A DNA stretch of 64,000 nucleotides from Kordia sp039026955 (GCA_039026955.1 JBCCLH010000016.1:1-64000), one strand, 5' to 3'. Shown: positions 35,424 through 44,507, numbered from the stretch's first letter. Notes: generated by a model not told the origin, from the sequence alone. Program-made: numbers and translations.

Positions 35424-37442
35424 TTAAATTTTCTTTAGCACTACTTTTTCTTTCTCTTTTTCCACTAGCATTTTATAGAATTCGCGCAAGGCTCCATATT
35501 GTTCAGGTATGATCACTGAAGAATTGATTTCCTTAGACATTACAACACTAATTCCTGCTGGTGTTTTAGAGATATTGAATGAATACGCTCCCAATCCTTC
35601 AGGCATTTTAACAACGCCTGCTTCTGGCATCGATTCTACTTCGTAGCCTTCTGGTAATTGAATGTTCATCATAATTTTTCGTTTCCAAGGATATCCAAAA
35701 TCAACAGGATATACACGTTCTTCCGCTTTGAATATATTCTCAGAAGTGGATAAGAAAAATAGTGGTGAAAAATATATTTTATCGCCAATAATTTCTGCTT
35801 GTGCTTCTTTTTCAAACGAATAGGATTCCACAATAGGCTTTCCTACTTTTTTAAGATTTTTTACATCATGCTCTGAAATTTCAATGTCTTCAATACTATT
35901 TTCAAGTTCTTCTAGATAATTTTCTTCATCCGAAGGAGAATACATCTGGCGAAAGCCTAATGCATAATGCGACGTGTATTGCGTACGTTGTTTTCCAGTA
36001 ACATCACCATTTTCATCTAAGGTTATATTGATCATAGAATTATGCTGCGCTTTTTGTTGCGGCATCAAACTGATTTGATTCCAGCTTCCGTCTTTACGAA
36101 TGAGTCTTCCCGACCAATTCAACGCGCGCAATGGTAACACATTTGGTTCTCCGAAGTAATTGGTAGCATCTAATAGAATTACGGAATTTTCTACCTCAAT
36201 CGCACAAATCACATAGTTGAATCCGTTTAAGGTTGGAAACATGGTAATTCCATGCGAACGTGTACTTAAAATTACTGGATTGGCATTGATGCCTGCATGA
36301 CGCAACATCGCCGTGAGCATCAAATTCATATCGGCTACGTTTCCTGTTTTTTCTTTGTATGCTTTTCGAACACCTTGTTCTGCATATTTTCCGTAGTTTC
36401 CATTCCATTGCATTCTGTCACGCACATACGTATAAATTTTAGCTGCCTTTGCCATGTCATCAGATTCTCCCGCAACTAAGTTATTGATATCACTTTTGAA
36501 GTACGCTGTTTTTTGAAGTTGTCCTCCAAAATTAACACTCGCATAAATTGATTTTACCACATCATCCCAAGATTTTGCTAAATATTCAGGAATTTGATTT
36601 GGCATTTGTGTTTGTTCCAACTCAAATTTTACTGCACTTCTGTAATTTTCAATATTACTTACAAAACTTTCTTCTTTGAGCGCTGGTACATTTTTTAGAT
36701 TGTATTTTGTAACGTTAAATCGAAAGTCAATTTCATTACGACTGAAAGAGGTTCGTACCATTGCATCTCTGCTATTTCCTCCACTTCTAGAGCTTCCTGT
36801 CGTCGTAATTTTCCCTTGACGACTGCTTTCTTGTGGTTGTATTCTGAAATAACCTTTGTAGTGTTTTTTATAGGTAAAATATTCGTGCGCTTCAAACGTA
36901 ACGTCTATTTGATTGACCGGAATTGGATATTGAAAGTAGACTTCATTGATGTTTCCAATGTACGGCGACACCATTTTATAACGATATTCCACCACAGAAC
37001 CTTCTTTTACGTTAGGCATTGTAATTTTTTGAATGTCTACGTATTCATTGCGTTTTTCTTTGAAGATTCCGTCTTTGCGGAGTTTGGTATCTTCTATTTT
37101 TCCATTTTCTAAATTGTACGTGTAGGCTTTTAAACCAGATACTTTTTCACGATCTCCACTTCCTTTATATAACGGAATCGAATGATTCGCCCAATTGAAA
37201 CCATCTTTGTTGTATATTTTGATACGCTTGTGAATGTTGGTTTCTATTTGAAATCCTTCTCCTTGAATGTAACGCATGGTAATGTAATTTTTCTCATAGA
37301 GAATCGCCGCGTTTGCTTCAGGATCGGTGGGATGTTTTGTTTCTTCTAGTTCTGCTTTAGAGACTTCTCCAAATTCGAAATCTTGAGCTTGCATGATTCC
37401 AAAACAACACATGACAAGCACGAATAGTGTGTATTTTTTCAT
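35424..37442 (-). CDS. DUF3857 protein with inactive transglutaminase-like domain
   Basis: The 672-residue protein has a signal peptide (MKKYTLFVLVMCCFGIMQAQ). A DUF3857 domain (about 55-260) is followed by a transglutaminase-like domain (about 320-440) and a C-terminal beta-rich part. The residue that should be the nucleophilic Cys (GDCKG in its neighbour) is Val369 in TGNVADMN, so cysteine catalysis is not expected. It lies 31 bp after the related gene at 37474, probably in one transcript. It is located in the periplasm or at the surface, and its role is unknown. Confidence 0.85.
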   Translation of the reverse strand: MKKYTLFVLVMCCFGIMQAQDFEFGEVSKAELEETKHPTDPEANAAILYEKNYITMRYIQGEGFQIETNIHKRIKIYNKDGFNWANHSIPLYKGSGDREKVSGLKAYTYNLENGKIEDTKLRKDGIFKEKRNEYVDIQKITMPNVKEGSVVEYRYKMVSPYIGNINEVYFQYPIPVNQIDVTFEAHEYFTYKKHYKGYFRIQPQESSRQGKITTTGSSRSGGNSRDAMVRTSFSRNEIDFRFNVTKYNLKNVPALKEESFVSNIENYRSAVKFELEQTQMPNQIPEYLAKSWDDVVKSIYASVNFGGQLQKTAYFKSDINNLVAGESDDMAKAAKIYTYVRDRMQWNGNYGKYAEQGVRKAYKEKTGNVADMNLMLTAMLRHAGINANPVILSTRSHGITMFPTLNGFNYVICAIEVENSVILLDATNYFGEPNVLPLRALNWSGRLIRKDGSWNQISLMPQQKAQHNSMINITLDENGDVTGKQRTQYTSHYALGFRQMYSPSDEENYLEELENSIEDIEISEHDVKNLKKVGKPIVESYSFEKEAQAEIIGDKIYFSPLFFLSTSENIFKAEERVYPVDFGYPWKRKIMMNIQLPEGYEVESMPEAGVVKMPEGLGAYSFNISKTPAGISVVMSKEINSSVIIPEQYGALREFYKMLVEKEKEKVVLKKI

Positions 37443-37473
37443 TGTTACTTTTTGTTATTATTATGTTAGGGAG

Positions 37474-39381
37474 TTATTTTTTTACCAATACGATTTTAGA
37501 ACCGTCATATCGAACGATTTTTTTGATGAATTTTCGGTAGTTGTTGTATTCTTCTTTTGGATATACACCATCATTTATTTTGATAGCTCTTTTGTATTCT
37601 AATGTTTGATCATCTTTTAGCGTAATTGCAAACGAGTAGCTTCCAAATTTGGTTTCGTAGTTTACGTCACTTGGAATGGCTTCTATTTTATAATCGCTTG
37701 GCAATTTGATTTCATAGACATCTGTATCGTAATATCCTCTTTGAATTTCTAATGGAAATTTACGATTTCGATAGCGATCCGGAATGCTCGTGAGCCTATT
37801 AAAAGCATTTGGCGCAAACAACATTCTGTCGCCCGTTGACACACCATAGGCATCCGCGTTGAACGCTACTTTTTCTGTAAATGCAATCGCTTTTTTGTCA
37901 TTGTTGAGTTCGATGTTATCAATATTAACATTGTTGACTTCTTGGAAATATTTCTTGTATCGTTTGTCTTTGTCTACATCAGATAAATCCTCTAAATAGT
38001 AACGATTGTCATATTGAATCCCTTTTGTTTTGATGGTCACATCCGCTTTGATGTTTCCGCCATTGTCCAAAAGATACGCTCCTGTAGTTTCTTGAAGATT
38101 TTCTTCTGTAGTATATTTTTTTGTGTGTTTGAGTTGTCCGCCATCTGGAGTAACCACAAGGACATTTCTATCATCTGTAAAGTCGCCAATATGACCAAAA
38201 GGAGCTTTTTGACTCGTACATTCCAACCAAATATCATCGCCGTTGTTCGGAATATTTAAAATGATATGATTTCCTTGACCAAGCGTTGCAAAATCTTCAT
38301 AAAAGTTTACAATTTCTCGTCCCGATTGTACTACCGTATAATATGATTCTATGCCTGCTATCGCCAATAATGCCATCATATAATTTGACAAGCCTTTACA
38401 ATCGCCATATCCCACTCTATCTACTTCGTCAGCCGCAATCGGTTGATAGCCTCCAATTCCAACTTGTACACTGATGTAGCGTGTTTTTCCTTGCATGTAT
38501 TCATAGATGAGTCTTGCTTTTTCTCGATCAGATGTTATTCCTTCAACTAATTTTTCAATCGTAGCCTTCGTTTCTGGATCAACTGTGGCACGACCTTTTA
38601 ATAGATTTTGATGAATCCACTTTCCTGCCTCTTCCCAATTCTTCACTTCTCCTACAACACCTTCATACGTAAACTTACTTAATGCCAGATAGACTTGTGG
38701 TTCTATTTTGGCATCTGACGGACTGTACGATTCTGGTTTGATTCCAGCAACATTCTCAATACTGTAGGTAAGACTTCCTTGTTTTTCATCCTTCATCACA
38801 CCAAATTCCTCTAAATTGAGTTCTTTTTTATAGAGTGCTAACGATGAAGGATAAGTAATTTTGTAGCTGCTTTTTTGTACACTCGTGAAATAGGTAATTG
38901 GTGCAAATCTTGGTAAGTTTGAAGTTGTTTTCATCAGTATCTTACAGGTAAACTCTACCGTAAACGGATAATCGATAGGTGTGTATTCCAAGTATTTTAC
39001 TCTGGAATCAGAATACATTGTTCCGCCATCAACCGCGCTTACATCTTGAAAATCCTTTTGGCGAATTTTCTTGATTTGCTTTCCAAATTTATCATAAACT
39101 TTGGCTTCCATATTTTTCACACGCGTTGTATTGTCATAAAATGCAACTGCGCCGATCATGGACATTCCTTTTTCATTTAAGACGGTTACTATGCGTCTTT
39201 CAGAAACTTCCATAGTATTGATCGCTTCTACATTCACCACCGTTTCATCCAATCGAACAACAGCATTGGCATTTTTTGTAAGTTCTTGCGGAAGTGTGAG
39301 AAAACTTGTAAGATTGTCTTGTGCTTTTGTTGCTTGAATAGCACATAACATGGCAACTATTGCCAGAAATTTTAAGCGCAT
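37474..39381 (-). CDS. DUF3857 and transglutaminase domain protein
   Basis: The 635-residue protein has a signal peptide (MRLKFLAIVAMLCAIQATKA), a DUF3857 domain (about 45-200) and a transglutaminase-like domain (about 270-395). The catalytic Cys is in GYGDCKGLSNYM (C328), with His372 (GNHIILN) and Asp382 or 383 as candidate partners. The C-terminus is beta-rich. It heads a two-gene unit with the Cys-less paralogue at 35424. An enzymatic role on envelope peptides or proteins is possible but not shown. Confidence 0.87.
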   Translation of the reverse strand: MRLKFLAIVAMLCAIQATKAQDNLTSFLTLPQELTKNANAVVRLDETVVNVEAINTMEVSERRIVTVLNEKGMSMIGAVAFYDNTTRVKNMEAKVYDKFGKQIKKIRQKDFQDVSAVDGGTMYSDSRVKYLEYTPIDYPFTVEFTCKILMKTTSNLPRFAPITYFTSVQKSSYKITYPSSLALYKKELNLEEFGVMKDEKQGSLTYSIENVAGIKPESYSPSDAKIEPQVYLALSKFTYEGVVGEVKNWEEAGKWIHQNLLKGRATVDPETKATIEKLVEGITSDREKARLIYEYMQGKTRYISVQVGIGGYQPIAADEVDRVGYGDCKGLSNYMMALLAIAGIESYYTVVQSGREIVNFYEDFATLGQGNHIILNIPNNGDDIWLECTSQKAPFGHIGDFTDDRNVLVVTPDGGQLKHTKKYTTEENLQETTGAYLLDNGGNIKADVTIKTKGIQYDNRYYLEDLSDVDKDKRYKKYFQEVNNVNIDNIELNNDKKAIAFTEKVAFNADAYGVSTGDRMLFAPNAFNRLTSIPDRYRNRKFPLEIQRGYYDTDVYEIKLPSDYKIEAIPSDVNYETKFGSYSFAITLKDDQTLEYKRAIKINDGVYPKEEYNNYRKFIKKIVRYDGSKIVLVKK

Positions 39382-39489
39382 ACGTATTATATTTTAATAT
39401 TCAGGGGGAATACGTTACGAATATAAGAAAAGTAATCAATTTTTAAGCAGAAAGTTTACAAGCGTCAAAAAAAATTAATAAACGTGCAA

Positions 39490-39942
39490 TTATTCCTTGT
39501 TTTTTGTGTCAATAATGATCGTTACAGGTCCGTCATTGAGCAGTGCGACTTTCATATCGGCAGCAAAGATTCCCGTTTGCACTTTTTTGTGTAGATCTTT
39601 TTCCAATTGTGCCACAAAAGCTTCATACATCGGAATGGAAATTTCTGGTTTTGCCGCTTTGATATAGCTTGGACGGTTGCCTTTTTTGGTACTGGCGTGT
39701 AGTGTAAATTGACTTACAACAATTGCTTCTCCGCCCGTATCCAATAAAGACGTATTCATCACTCCATTTTCATCATTGAAGATGCGCAAACGAGCTACTT
39801 TATTGGAAAGCCATGTTACATCTTCATGCGTATCTTCATGTTCTATGCCAAGTAAAATCAGTAATCCTTGACCAATATTAGCAACTATTTTTTGATCGAC
39901 GGTAACACTAGCTTCGGTGACTCTTTGTATGACTGCTTTCAT
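39490..39942 (-). CDS. dtd: D-aminoacyl-tRNA deacylase
   Basis: DTD hydrolyses D-aminoacyl-tRNAs and glycyl-tRNA(Ala), as translational proofreading. The 150-residue protein has the motif VVSQFTLHA (SQFTL) and NDGPVTI (NxGPVT), which form the cross-subunit active site. It lies 31 bp after rsgA. Confidence 0.95.
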   Translation of the reverse strand: MKAVIQRVTEASVTVDQKIVANIGQGLLILLGIEHEDTHEDVTWLSNKVARLRIFNDENGVMNTSLLDTGGEAIVVSQFTLHASTKKGNRPSYIKAAKPEISIPMYEAFVAQLEKDLHKKVQTGIFAADMKVALLNDGPVTIIIDTKNKE

Positions 39943-39973
39943 GAGAAGTATTTAAAATAATTTTGACTTAGCA

Positions 39974-40927
39974 TTACATCTCCTTAAACTCATCAATACG
40001 ATAATTGCTTTCGTCGCCTTCAATTATTTGCACATAGCTTCTATAGCGTGACCATGCGATTTCACCACTTTCTACAGCGGCTTTAATAGCGCATTTTGGT
40101 TCGTCGATGTGGATGCAATTGTTGAACTTACATTCGTGTTTGAGCGCGAAGAATTCTGGAAAGTAATCGCCAATTTCTTCTTTTTCCATGTCTACAATTC
40201 CAAACCCTTTGATGCCTGGCGTATCGATGATTTTGGCGCCAAATTCCAAATCGAACATTTCGGCAAAAGTGGTGGTATGCTGTCCTTGTTTGTGTTGTTC
40301 TGAAATTTCTTTGGTTTTGAGATTCAATTCAGGAGAAATGGCATTCACCAAGGTAGATTTCCCAACGCCTGAATGTCCCGCAAACATACTTACGGTTCCT
40401 TGCATGCGTTCTTTGATGAGTTCTACATTTTGTTGTTCCTTTGCAGAGATTTCAATACATTCATATCCAATATTCTCGTAAATATCTTTCAGATAAAGAA
40501 CTTCAGCGCGACGTTCGATTTCTTTGTATGAATCTATTTTGTTGAAGACCAACACACACGGAATGGAATAGGCTTCTGCTGTCACCAAGAAACGATCTAT
40601 AAAACTTGGAAATGTGGGCGGATTGTCAATTGTGATTAATAAAAACACCTGATCAATATTCGCGGCGATGATGTGTGTTTGCTTGGAAAGATTGACCGAT
40701 TTGCGAATGATGTAGTTTTTACGGTCAAATATTTCGTCAATGATGCCTGTTTCGGTGTTGTTCTTTGTTTCTAGGGTAAAATTCACCTTGTCACCAACCG
40801 CAATCGGATTTGTGCTTTTGATGCATTTTAAACGGAATTTTCCTTTGATTCTACACTCGTATTCTTCACCGCTTTCGGTTTTCACCAAATACCAACTTCC
40901 CGTAGATTTATACACCGTTCCTATCAT
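39974..40927 (-). CDS. rsgA: Ribosome small-subunit-dependent GTPase A
   Basis: RsgA is a circularly permuted GTPase that checks 30S maturation. The start is the ATG at 40927 (MIGTVYKSTGSWYLVKTESG), giving 317 residues. An in-frame ATG 15 bases upstream is less typical. There is an OB-fold N-terminus, G4 NKID, then G1 GHSGVGKST, then G3 DTPGIKGFG. A C-terminal zinc knuckle follows, HECKFNNCIHIDEPKCAI. Confidence 0.95.
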   Translation of the reverse strand: MIGTVYKSTGSWYLVKTESGEEYECRIKGKFRLKCIKSTNPIAVGDKVNFTLETKNNTETGIIDEIFDRKNYIIRKSVNLSKQTHIIAANIDQVFLLITIDNPPTFPSFIDRFLVTAEAYSIPCVLVFNKIDSYKEIERRAEVLYLKDIYENIGYECIEISAKEQQNVELIKERMQGTVSMFAGHSGVGKSTLVNAISPELNLKTKEISEQHKQGQHTTTFAEMFDLEFGAKIIDTPGIKGFGIVDMEKEEIGDYFPEFFALKHECKFNNCIHIDEPKCAIKAAVESGEIAWSRYRSYVQIIEGDESNYRIDEFKEM

Positions 40928-41078
40928 TGGCGCAAAGATCAAGATTATTCTTAAAAAAACAAAAGGTTATCATACAGGTTTTCAATACAGTTATCATAAT
41001 GTTAAGTACTGAGTTCTTATCATTTTCCTTTTGATGAATATGTGTATATTAAAGCTTTAACAATTAAAAAATTCTGTC

Positions 41079-41207
41079 ATGCTAGAAAACATTTCAAAAT
41101 TAAAAGGAGTACACGTACTATCAAAAACTAGACAAAACCAAATTGTTGGCTAACATAGCAGTCCATTGTGTCAAGATGGAAGTTGCAATAAGATAGGAGC
41201 TTCGTAA
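41079..41207 (+). pseudogene. GG-leader bacteriocin-like precursor with an in-frame stop at the GG site
   Basis: The ATG at 41079 opens a 24-residue leader, MLENISKLKGVHVLSKTRQN then QIVG, that ends in TAA at 41151-41153. Without that stop the frame continues with 17 codons (HSSPLCQDGSCNKIGAS) to a TAA at 41205-41207. The leader pattern (ML.NI..L.GV..LSK..Q..I.G) fits flavobacterial bacteriocin-like GG peptides, and the stop falls at the second Gly of the cleavage site. Either it is a recent pseudogene or the leader is expressed alone. A terminator follows. Confidence 0.6.
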
Positions 41208-41268
41208 GAAAAAATTACACTTTGCTGTAATTGTAGTTAAAAACTACTGCTCTGGAGATTATTGAATA

Positions 41269-41307
41269 AAAAAGCCATCTCATTTTGTAAGACTGAGATG
41301 GCTTTTT
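41269..41307. terminator. Bidirectional intrinsic terminator
   Basis: AAAAAGCCATCTCA / TGAGATGGCTTTTT is a perfect 14-bp stem with A- and T-runs. It separates the plus-strand interrupted peptide gene from the minus-strand gene ending at 41325. Confidence 0.85.
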
Positions 41308-41324
41308 CTATTTTTTAGTTTGAA

Positions 41325-42971
41325 TTAGTTTCGAATTTGCATTCTTCCCAATTTGTCTTTTGATTTTTTGGAAGCGTAAATGATGTAATCATTCGCGCCT
41401 TTTCGACAGTAGACTCCTGGTCTTAGAATTAATCGATCTTTTTGTAAATCTTCTGGATCAATTCGTGTGATGTTTCCTTGATCGTCAAATACAAAAGCCG
41501 TTGGAATTGCTTTGTTGTAGTTTCCTAATTTTCTGATTTCTTCAATATCCGTGACACCTACATTCTTTTTGTTATCATTAAAAACGACTGTCAATTGTCC
41601 GTTTTCATAAATTGGAATCGCGCTTAGGTATTCTGGACCTTTTCCTGCTACAGCAATTGGAATCGTAACGCCAACGCCAACAGTAAAATTATTTCCACTA
41701 GCAAATCCAAAGATTCCTAACGAAAATACGGTGAATCCTGCTTTTTGTTCTTTCGGAATGACATTGGTCCAAGCAACTGTTCCATCTTCGTTTAATGATG
41801 TTACAATAATTTCATTGTTGATATAGATGATCGACTCTACCGAAAGTGGTCCAATTCCTTGACTTCCCGCTAGGACAACTTCTTGATATTCTGATAATAA
41901 AAATAATCCGCCATCTTCTTTTTCAATCAAACTATGTGTTTTGTATAGTGGCTGAATGTCTTTGTCTTTTTTCGCTCTGCGCTCCCCAATCAGCTTGACT
42001 TTAGTTTCGTAATCGAATTTGTTGAATTTTAAATTCATTACTTTATTACTCATCACATCTACATTGGCAGAGTAAATTCCCCTGAGTTTTTTATTAGCTT
42101 TTCCATTTTTACGAACGCCTGAGTAGAATCCGACTAAGTGCAACACATCTTTGTTTGTAGAAAGAATTTCACAGTTGATGACTTCTCTGTTGGTGAAATC
42201 AATATTGATAATTTCCTTTTTGTAACCATTGTCTCTTTTGAAGGCGTGAATTTCAAATTTTTCAATATTTTTTTTCTGCTTGCGATCTCTGTAACTTTCA
42301 TTGATCACTACAAAAATATCGTCGTACACATTTACATCGAAATCGGCAATATTGAACTCTAAATCTCTTCGATCTTCAAACGGAACGGTTTCTAAGTTGG
42401 TCATTTCAACACCTAATTGTTCGTTGAATAATTTGATTTCATATTGTACTTCTTCTTTTTTGTCAAAATATGCCGCATGCATTATCAGCAATCGATCTCC
42501 CGATGGTGCTTCTTTAAAGTAGAAAGCGCCTCGTTCTCGTTTTTTGGTCACTTTCGTTTTGAACAGCACTTTTCCGTTTTTTGAAAGTTGTCCATCTGCC
42601 GAAATTGGAAATCCGACCAAGTGACTTTCTTTTGCTTTGCGATCGTACAAACTTCCAAAAGCAACCAATTGATTCCCGATTACCAAAAGTTCTTCAAATG
42701 TCAACTCTTTTCCTTTGTACTCTGAAAACTCAACTTCTTGTTTCCCGATTTCTTCCATCGAGTCTGAACTGAACATCTTTAGAAAGTATTTTTTCTTTTT
42801 TTGTGCCAATGTGTATATTTTACCATTGAACTCTCCCGCAATTCGAACAATTTTTTCTTTATTTTCTTTGATTTCTTGTCCATACGAAATGGTAATCGGA
42901 CCTAGTTTTCCTTGTGCATTCATGATGCATACTGCCAGTAGGAGCATGCACGTGCTTACAATGTGTTTCAT
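41325..42971 (-). CDS. Secreted protein of unknown function, 548 residues
   Basis: The protein has a signal peptide (MKHIVSTCMLLLAVCIMNA, cleaved before QGK). The mature part is rich in short beta-strand-like segments with repeated turns (GEFNGKIYTLAQ, GNQLVAFGSLYD, DYIIYASKKS), which suggests a propeller-like or beta-sandwich fold. There is no T9SS sorting domain and no catalytic motif I recognise. It is flanked by a bidirectional terminator downstream and the peptide precursor cluster upstream, but nothing links it to those peptides. Confidence 0.75.
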   Translation of the reverse strand: MKHIVSTCMLLLAVCIMNAQGKLGPITISYGQEIKENKEKIVRIAGEFNGKIYTLAQKKKKYFLKMFSSDSMEEIGKQEVEFSEYKGKELTFEELLVIGNQLVAFGSLYDRKAKESHLVGFPISADGQLSKNGKVLFKTKVTKKRERGAFYFKEAPSGDRLLIMHAAYFDKKEEVQYEIKLFNEQLGVEMTNLETVPFEDRRDLEFNIADFDVNVYDDIFVVINESYRDRKQKKNIEKFEIHAFKRDNGYKKEIINIDFTNREVINCEILSTNKDVLHLVGFYSGVRKNGKANKKLRGIYSANVDVMSNKVMNLKFNKFDYETKVKLIGERRAKKDKDIQPLYKTHSLIEKEDGGLFLLSEYQEVVLAGSQGIGPLSVESIIYINNEIIVTSLNEDGTVAWTNVIPKEQKAGFTVFSLGIFGFASGNNFTVGVGVTIPIAVAGKGPEYLSAIPIYENGQLTVVFNDNKKNVGVTDIEEIRKLGNYNKAIPTAFVFDDQGNITRIDPEDLQKDRLILRPGVYCRKGANDYIIYASKKSKDKLGRMQIRN

Positions 42972-43395
42972 GTGTTTATGTACAGTTTTAGATAGTTATT
43001 TTAATGTTATTTTGGAGGGAATACTAAGGTTTTCAGGTTGTTTTGTGATTTTTAAATTGTTGCAAACATATAGAATTTTGAACGGATTTAACATGTGCAG
43101 AAAGCTTTTAATAGGCGTAGAGAAATCACTTGAATTTTAATACATTATTTATCAAGTGTTTACGTTTTTCTTCCTGATTTTATTTTTTGTTGCGATTTTA
43201 TAAATCCGCAATGGAAGTGATCACAAACGGTTTATTGTTATGTGGTTTTTAGACAAATAGCATATGAATAGCGCTTTATTCATATTTGATTTTGAAGTGA
43301 AATTGTTGAGCGTTCATAAACCGTCAATAGTGTTTCTTTTTTCTTAGTGGTTTTATGATTTGTTTTGAATCATTATTAATTCAAACTATACAATT
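42972..43395. other. 424-bp gap, divergent promoter region
   Basis: This AT-rich spacer lies between the minus-strand secreted protein and the first precursor of peptide cluster A. No ORF, repeat family or convincing TAnnTTTG element was found. It should contain promoters for both directions. Confidence 0.4.
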
Positions 43396-43599
43396 ATGAA
43401 AAAACAAAAGATGAAAACGCTACAACTCAATAAGAAATCTATTGCAGATTTTAAGCAACGCATTCAAGGTGGAGCCTTTCTCACCTTTGACGCTCTTTGC
43501 CAAGGCGCACCAAAGCCAGGTCCTGACTCAAACCATACATGTTATTTTTCTTGTCCAGGCGACGATATGCCTTCTTGTCATTATTCAGAATGTTGTTAG
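43396..43599 (+). CDS. GG-leader Cys-rich peptide precursor A1
   Basis: The 67-residue product has a basic leader, MKKQKMKTLQLNKKSIADFK, with a GG site at residues 25-26. The pattern (KK...K.L.L.K.SI..F) is that of Bacteroidota GG-type natural-product precursors, some of which are annotated as class I lanthipeptides (recalled, not searched). The core of about 41 residues has six Cys and the string PGPDSNHTCYFSCPG, then PSCHYSECC. Precursor A3 shares this core pattern. No modifying enzyme, protease or exporter is adjacent. Confidence 0.75.
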   Translation: MKKQKMKTLQLNKKSIADFKQRIQGGAFLTFDALCQGAPKPGPDSNHTCYFSCPGDDMPSCHYSECC

Positions 43600-43650
43600 T
43601 CAACTACTTTGGGCAAGCCCACGAAGCATTCAACGGAAACCGTTATAAAC

Positions 43651-43698
43651 ATTTCGACGCAAGTGTCGGAACATTTTAAAACTCGATTATCGAGTAAA
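43651..43698 (+). repeat. Dispersed repeat, copy of 25741-25791
   Basis: The segment contains AAGTGTCGGAACATTTTAAA and ACTCGATTATCGAGT, with small hairpins (CGAC/GTCG and CTCGAT/ATCGAG). It lies in the A1-A2 spacer, which at 120 bp is about three times longer than the A3-A4 spacer, so it looks inserted. Confidence 0.65.
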
Positions 43699-43719
43699 CT
43701 ATTTAAAAATCAAAATATT

Positions 43720-43914
43720 ATGAAAAAGCAAAATTTAAAAAGTCTACGATTGAACAAAAAATCAGTTGCTAATTTCAATCCTTCAAGTCTTAAAGGCGGA
43801 TTATCAGGTTGGTGTGATCCTTCTGAGGATGGTCCAACACAACACAATCCTATGAATAGTTTGTACCGATCTATATGTATTGGTTGTGAAGAAAGCTATG
43901 GAATACTATGCTAA
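43720..43914 (+). CDS. GG-leader Cys-containing peptide precursor A2
   Basis: The start is the ATG at 43720, giving 64 residues. The open frame begins earlier at 43609, but that part is the dispersed repeat. The leader MKKQNLKSLRLNKKSVANFN has GG at 26-27. The core (about 37 residues) has four Cys (GWC, SICIGC and a terminal C) and several Ser/Thr. It differs in core from A1 and A3 while the leader is shared, as expected when one maturation system serves several products. Confidence 0.72.
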   Translation: MKKQNLKSLRLNKKSVANFNPSSLKGGLSGWCDPSEDGPTQHNPMNSLYRSICIGCEESYGILC

Positions 43915-43944
43915 ATAGCATTTCCTATTTATTAACTTAAAATA

Positions 43945-44192
43945 CTAGTGATGCGTTAACTTTAGAATTTGGTATTTCCAAGCACTTCTCGATACGATTT
44001 TTCGTGCCTCAAAATCACTCGAAGTGACGTTTGGGTATTGTAATTCAATAGTTGATAGAAAATAAACTTAAAATAGCTTCTTTTTCTGTAGCTAAATTAA
44101 AATCAATTCAAATCCAAAAATAAAAAAACGTCTACATCCTTTATTAAAAGAGGGATCTCAATATTTTTTTTAGAGTTAACGCATCACTAGCA
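43945..44192. mobile_element. MITE-like element with 19-bp inverted ends and 9-bp target duplication
   Basis: The ends at 43945-43963 and 44174-44192 are inverted repeats of 19 bp with one mismatch (TACTAGTGATGCGTTAACT on the left). The element is flanked by the direct repeat AACTTAAAA at 43936-43944 and 44193-44201. It is 248 bp long and has no ORF. Removing it and one repeat leaves a 40-bp spacer between A2 and A3, very close to the 41-bp spacer between A3 and A4. It therefore appears to have jumped into a precursor operon. The mobilising transposase family is not known. Confidence 0.8.
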
Positions 44193-44211
44193 AACTTAAA
44201 ACTAAAATATT

Positions 44212-44466
44212 ATGAAAAAAAGAAGTTTAAAAAATCTGAATCTTAATAAAAATTCAGTTTCAAATTTAACCAAACTAATAATTGTTGGTGGCGCAGACAA
44301 CTCAGGACTTAAGGTAACCTGTGCTATTTGTGTTGTATCTAAGAAACCAGAATTTTGTATTGGTGGTGGTACTGTGGGAAATCCTGGTGATCCAGGACCA
44401 GGATCGGAACATTTTTCGTGTCCTGGAAATAACTTGCCTTCTTGCAATTACCAAGACTGTAATTAG
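44212..44466 (+). CDS. GG-leader Cys-rich peptide precursor A3
   Basis: The 84-residue product has the leader MKKRSLKNLNLNKNSVSNLT and GG at 26-27. The core of 57 residues has six Cys. The C-terminal part, PGPGSEHFSCPGNNLPSC followed by NYQDCN, aligns with A1 (PGP.S.H...FSCPG..(L/M)PSC.Y..C). The middle holds VTCAICVV and FCIGGG, absent from A1. It lies just downstream of the MITE-like element, so its expression may now be separated from A1-A2. Confidence 0.75.
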   Translation: MKKRSLKNLNLNKNSVSNLTKLIIVGGADNSGLKVTCAICVVSKKPEFCIGGGTVGNPGDPGPGSEHFSCPGNNLPSCNYQDCN

Positions 44467-44507
44467 GAGTAATACCAATTAAATTATAAAATTTAAAAAT
44501 CAATTTT

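Noticed and set aside
41151..41153. Programmed stop-codon readthrough at the GG site
   Set aside because: No recoding signal such as a downstream stem-loop or hexamer context is convincing. A nonsense mutation is simpler, so it is listed as a pseudogene.
43609..43719. N-terminal extension of precursor A2
   Set aside because: It translates the dispersed repeat at 43651-43698. The MKKQ start at 43720 matches all other leaders.
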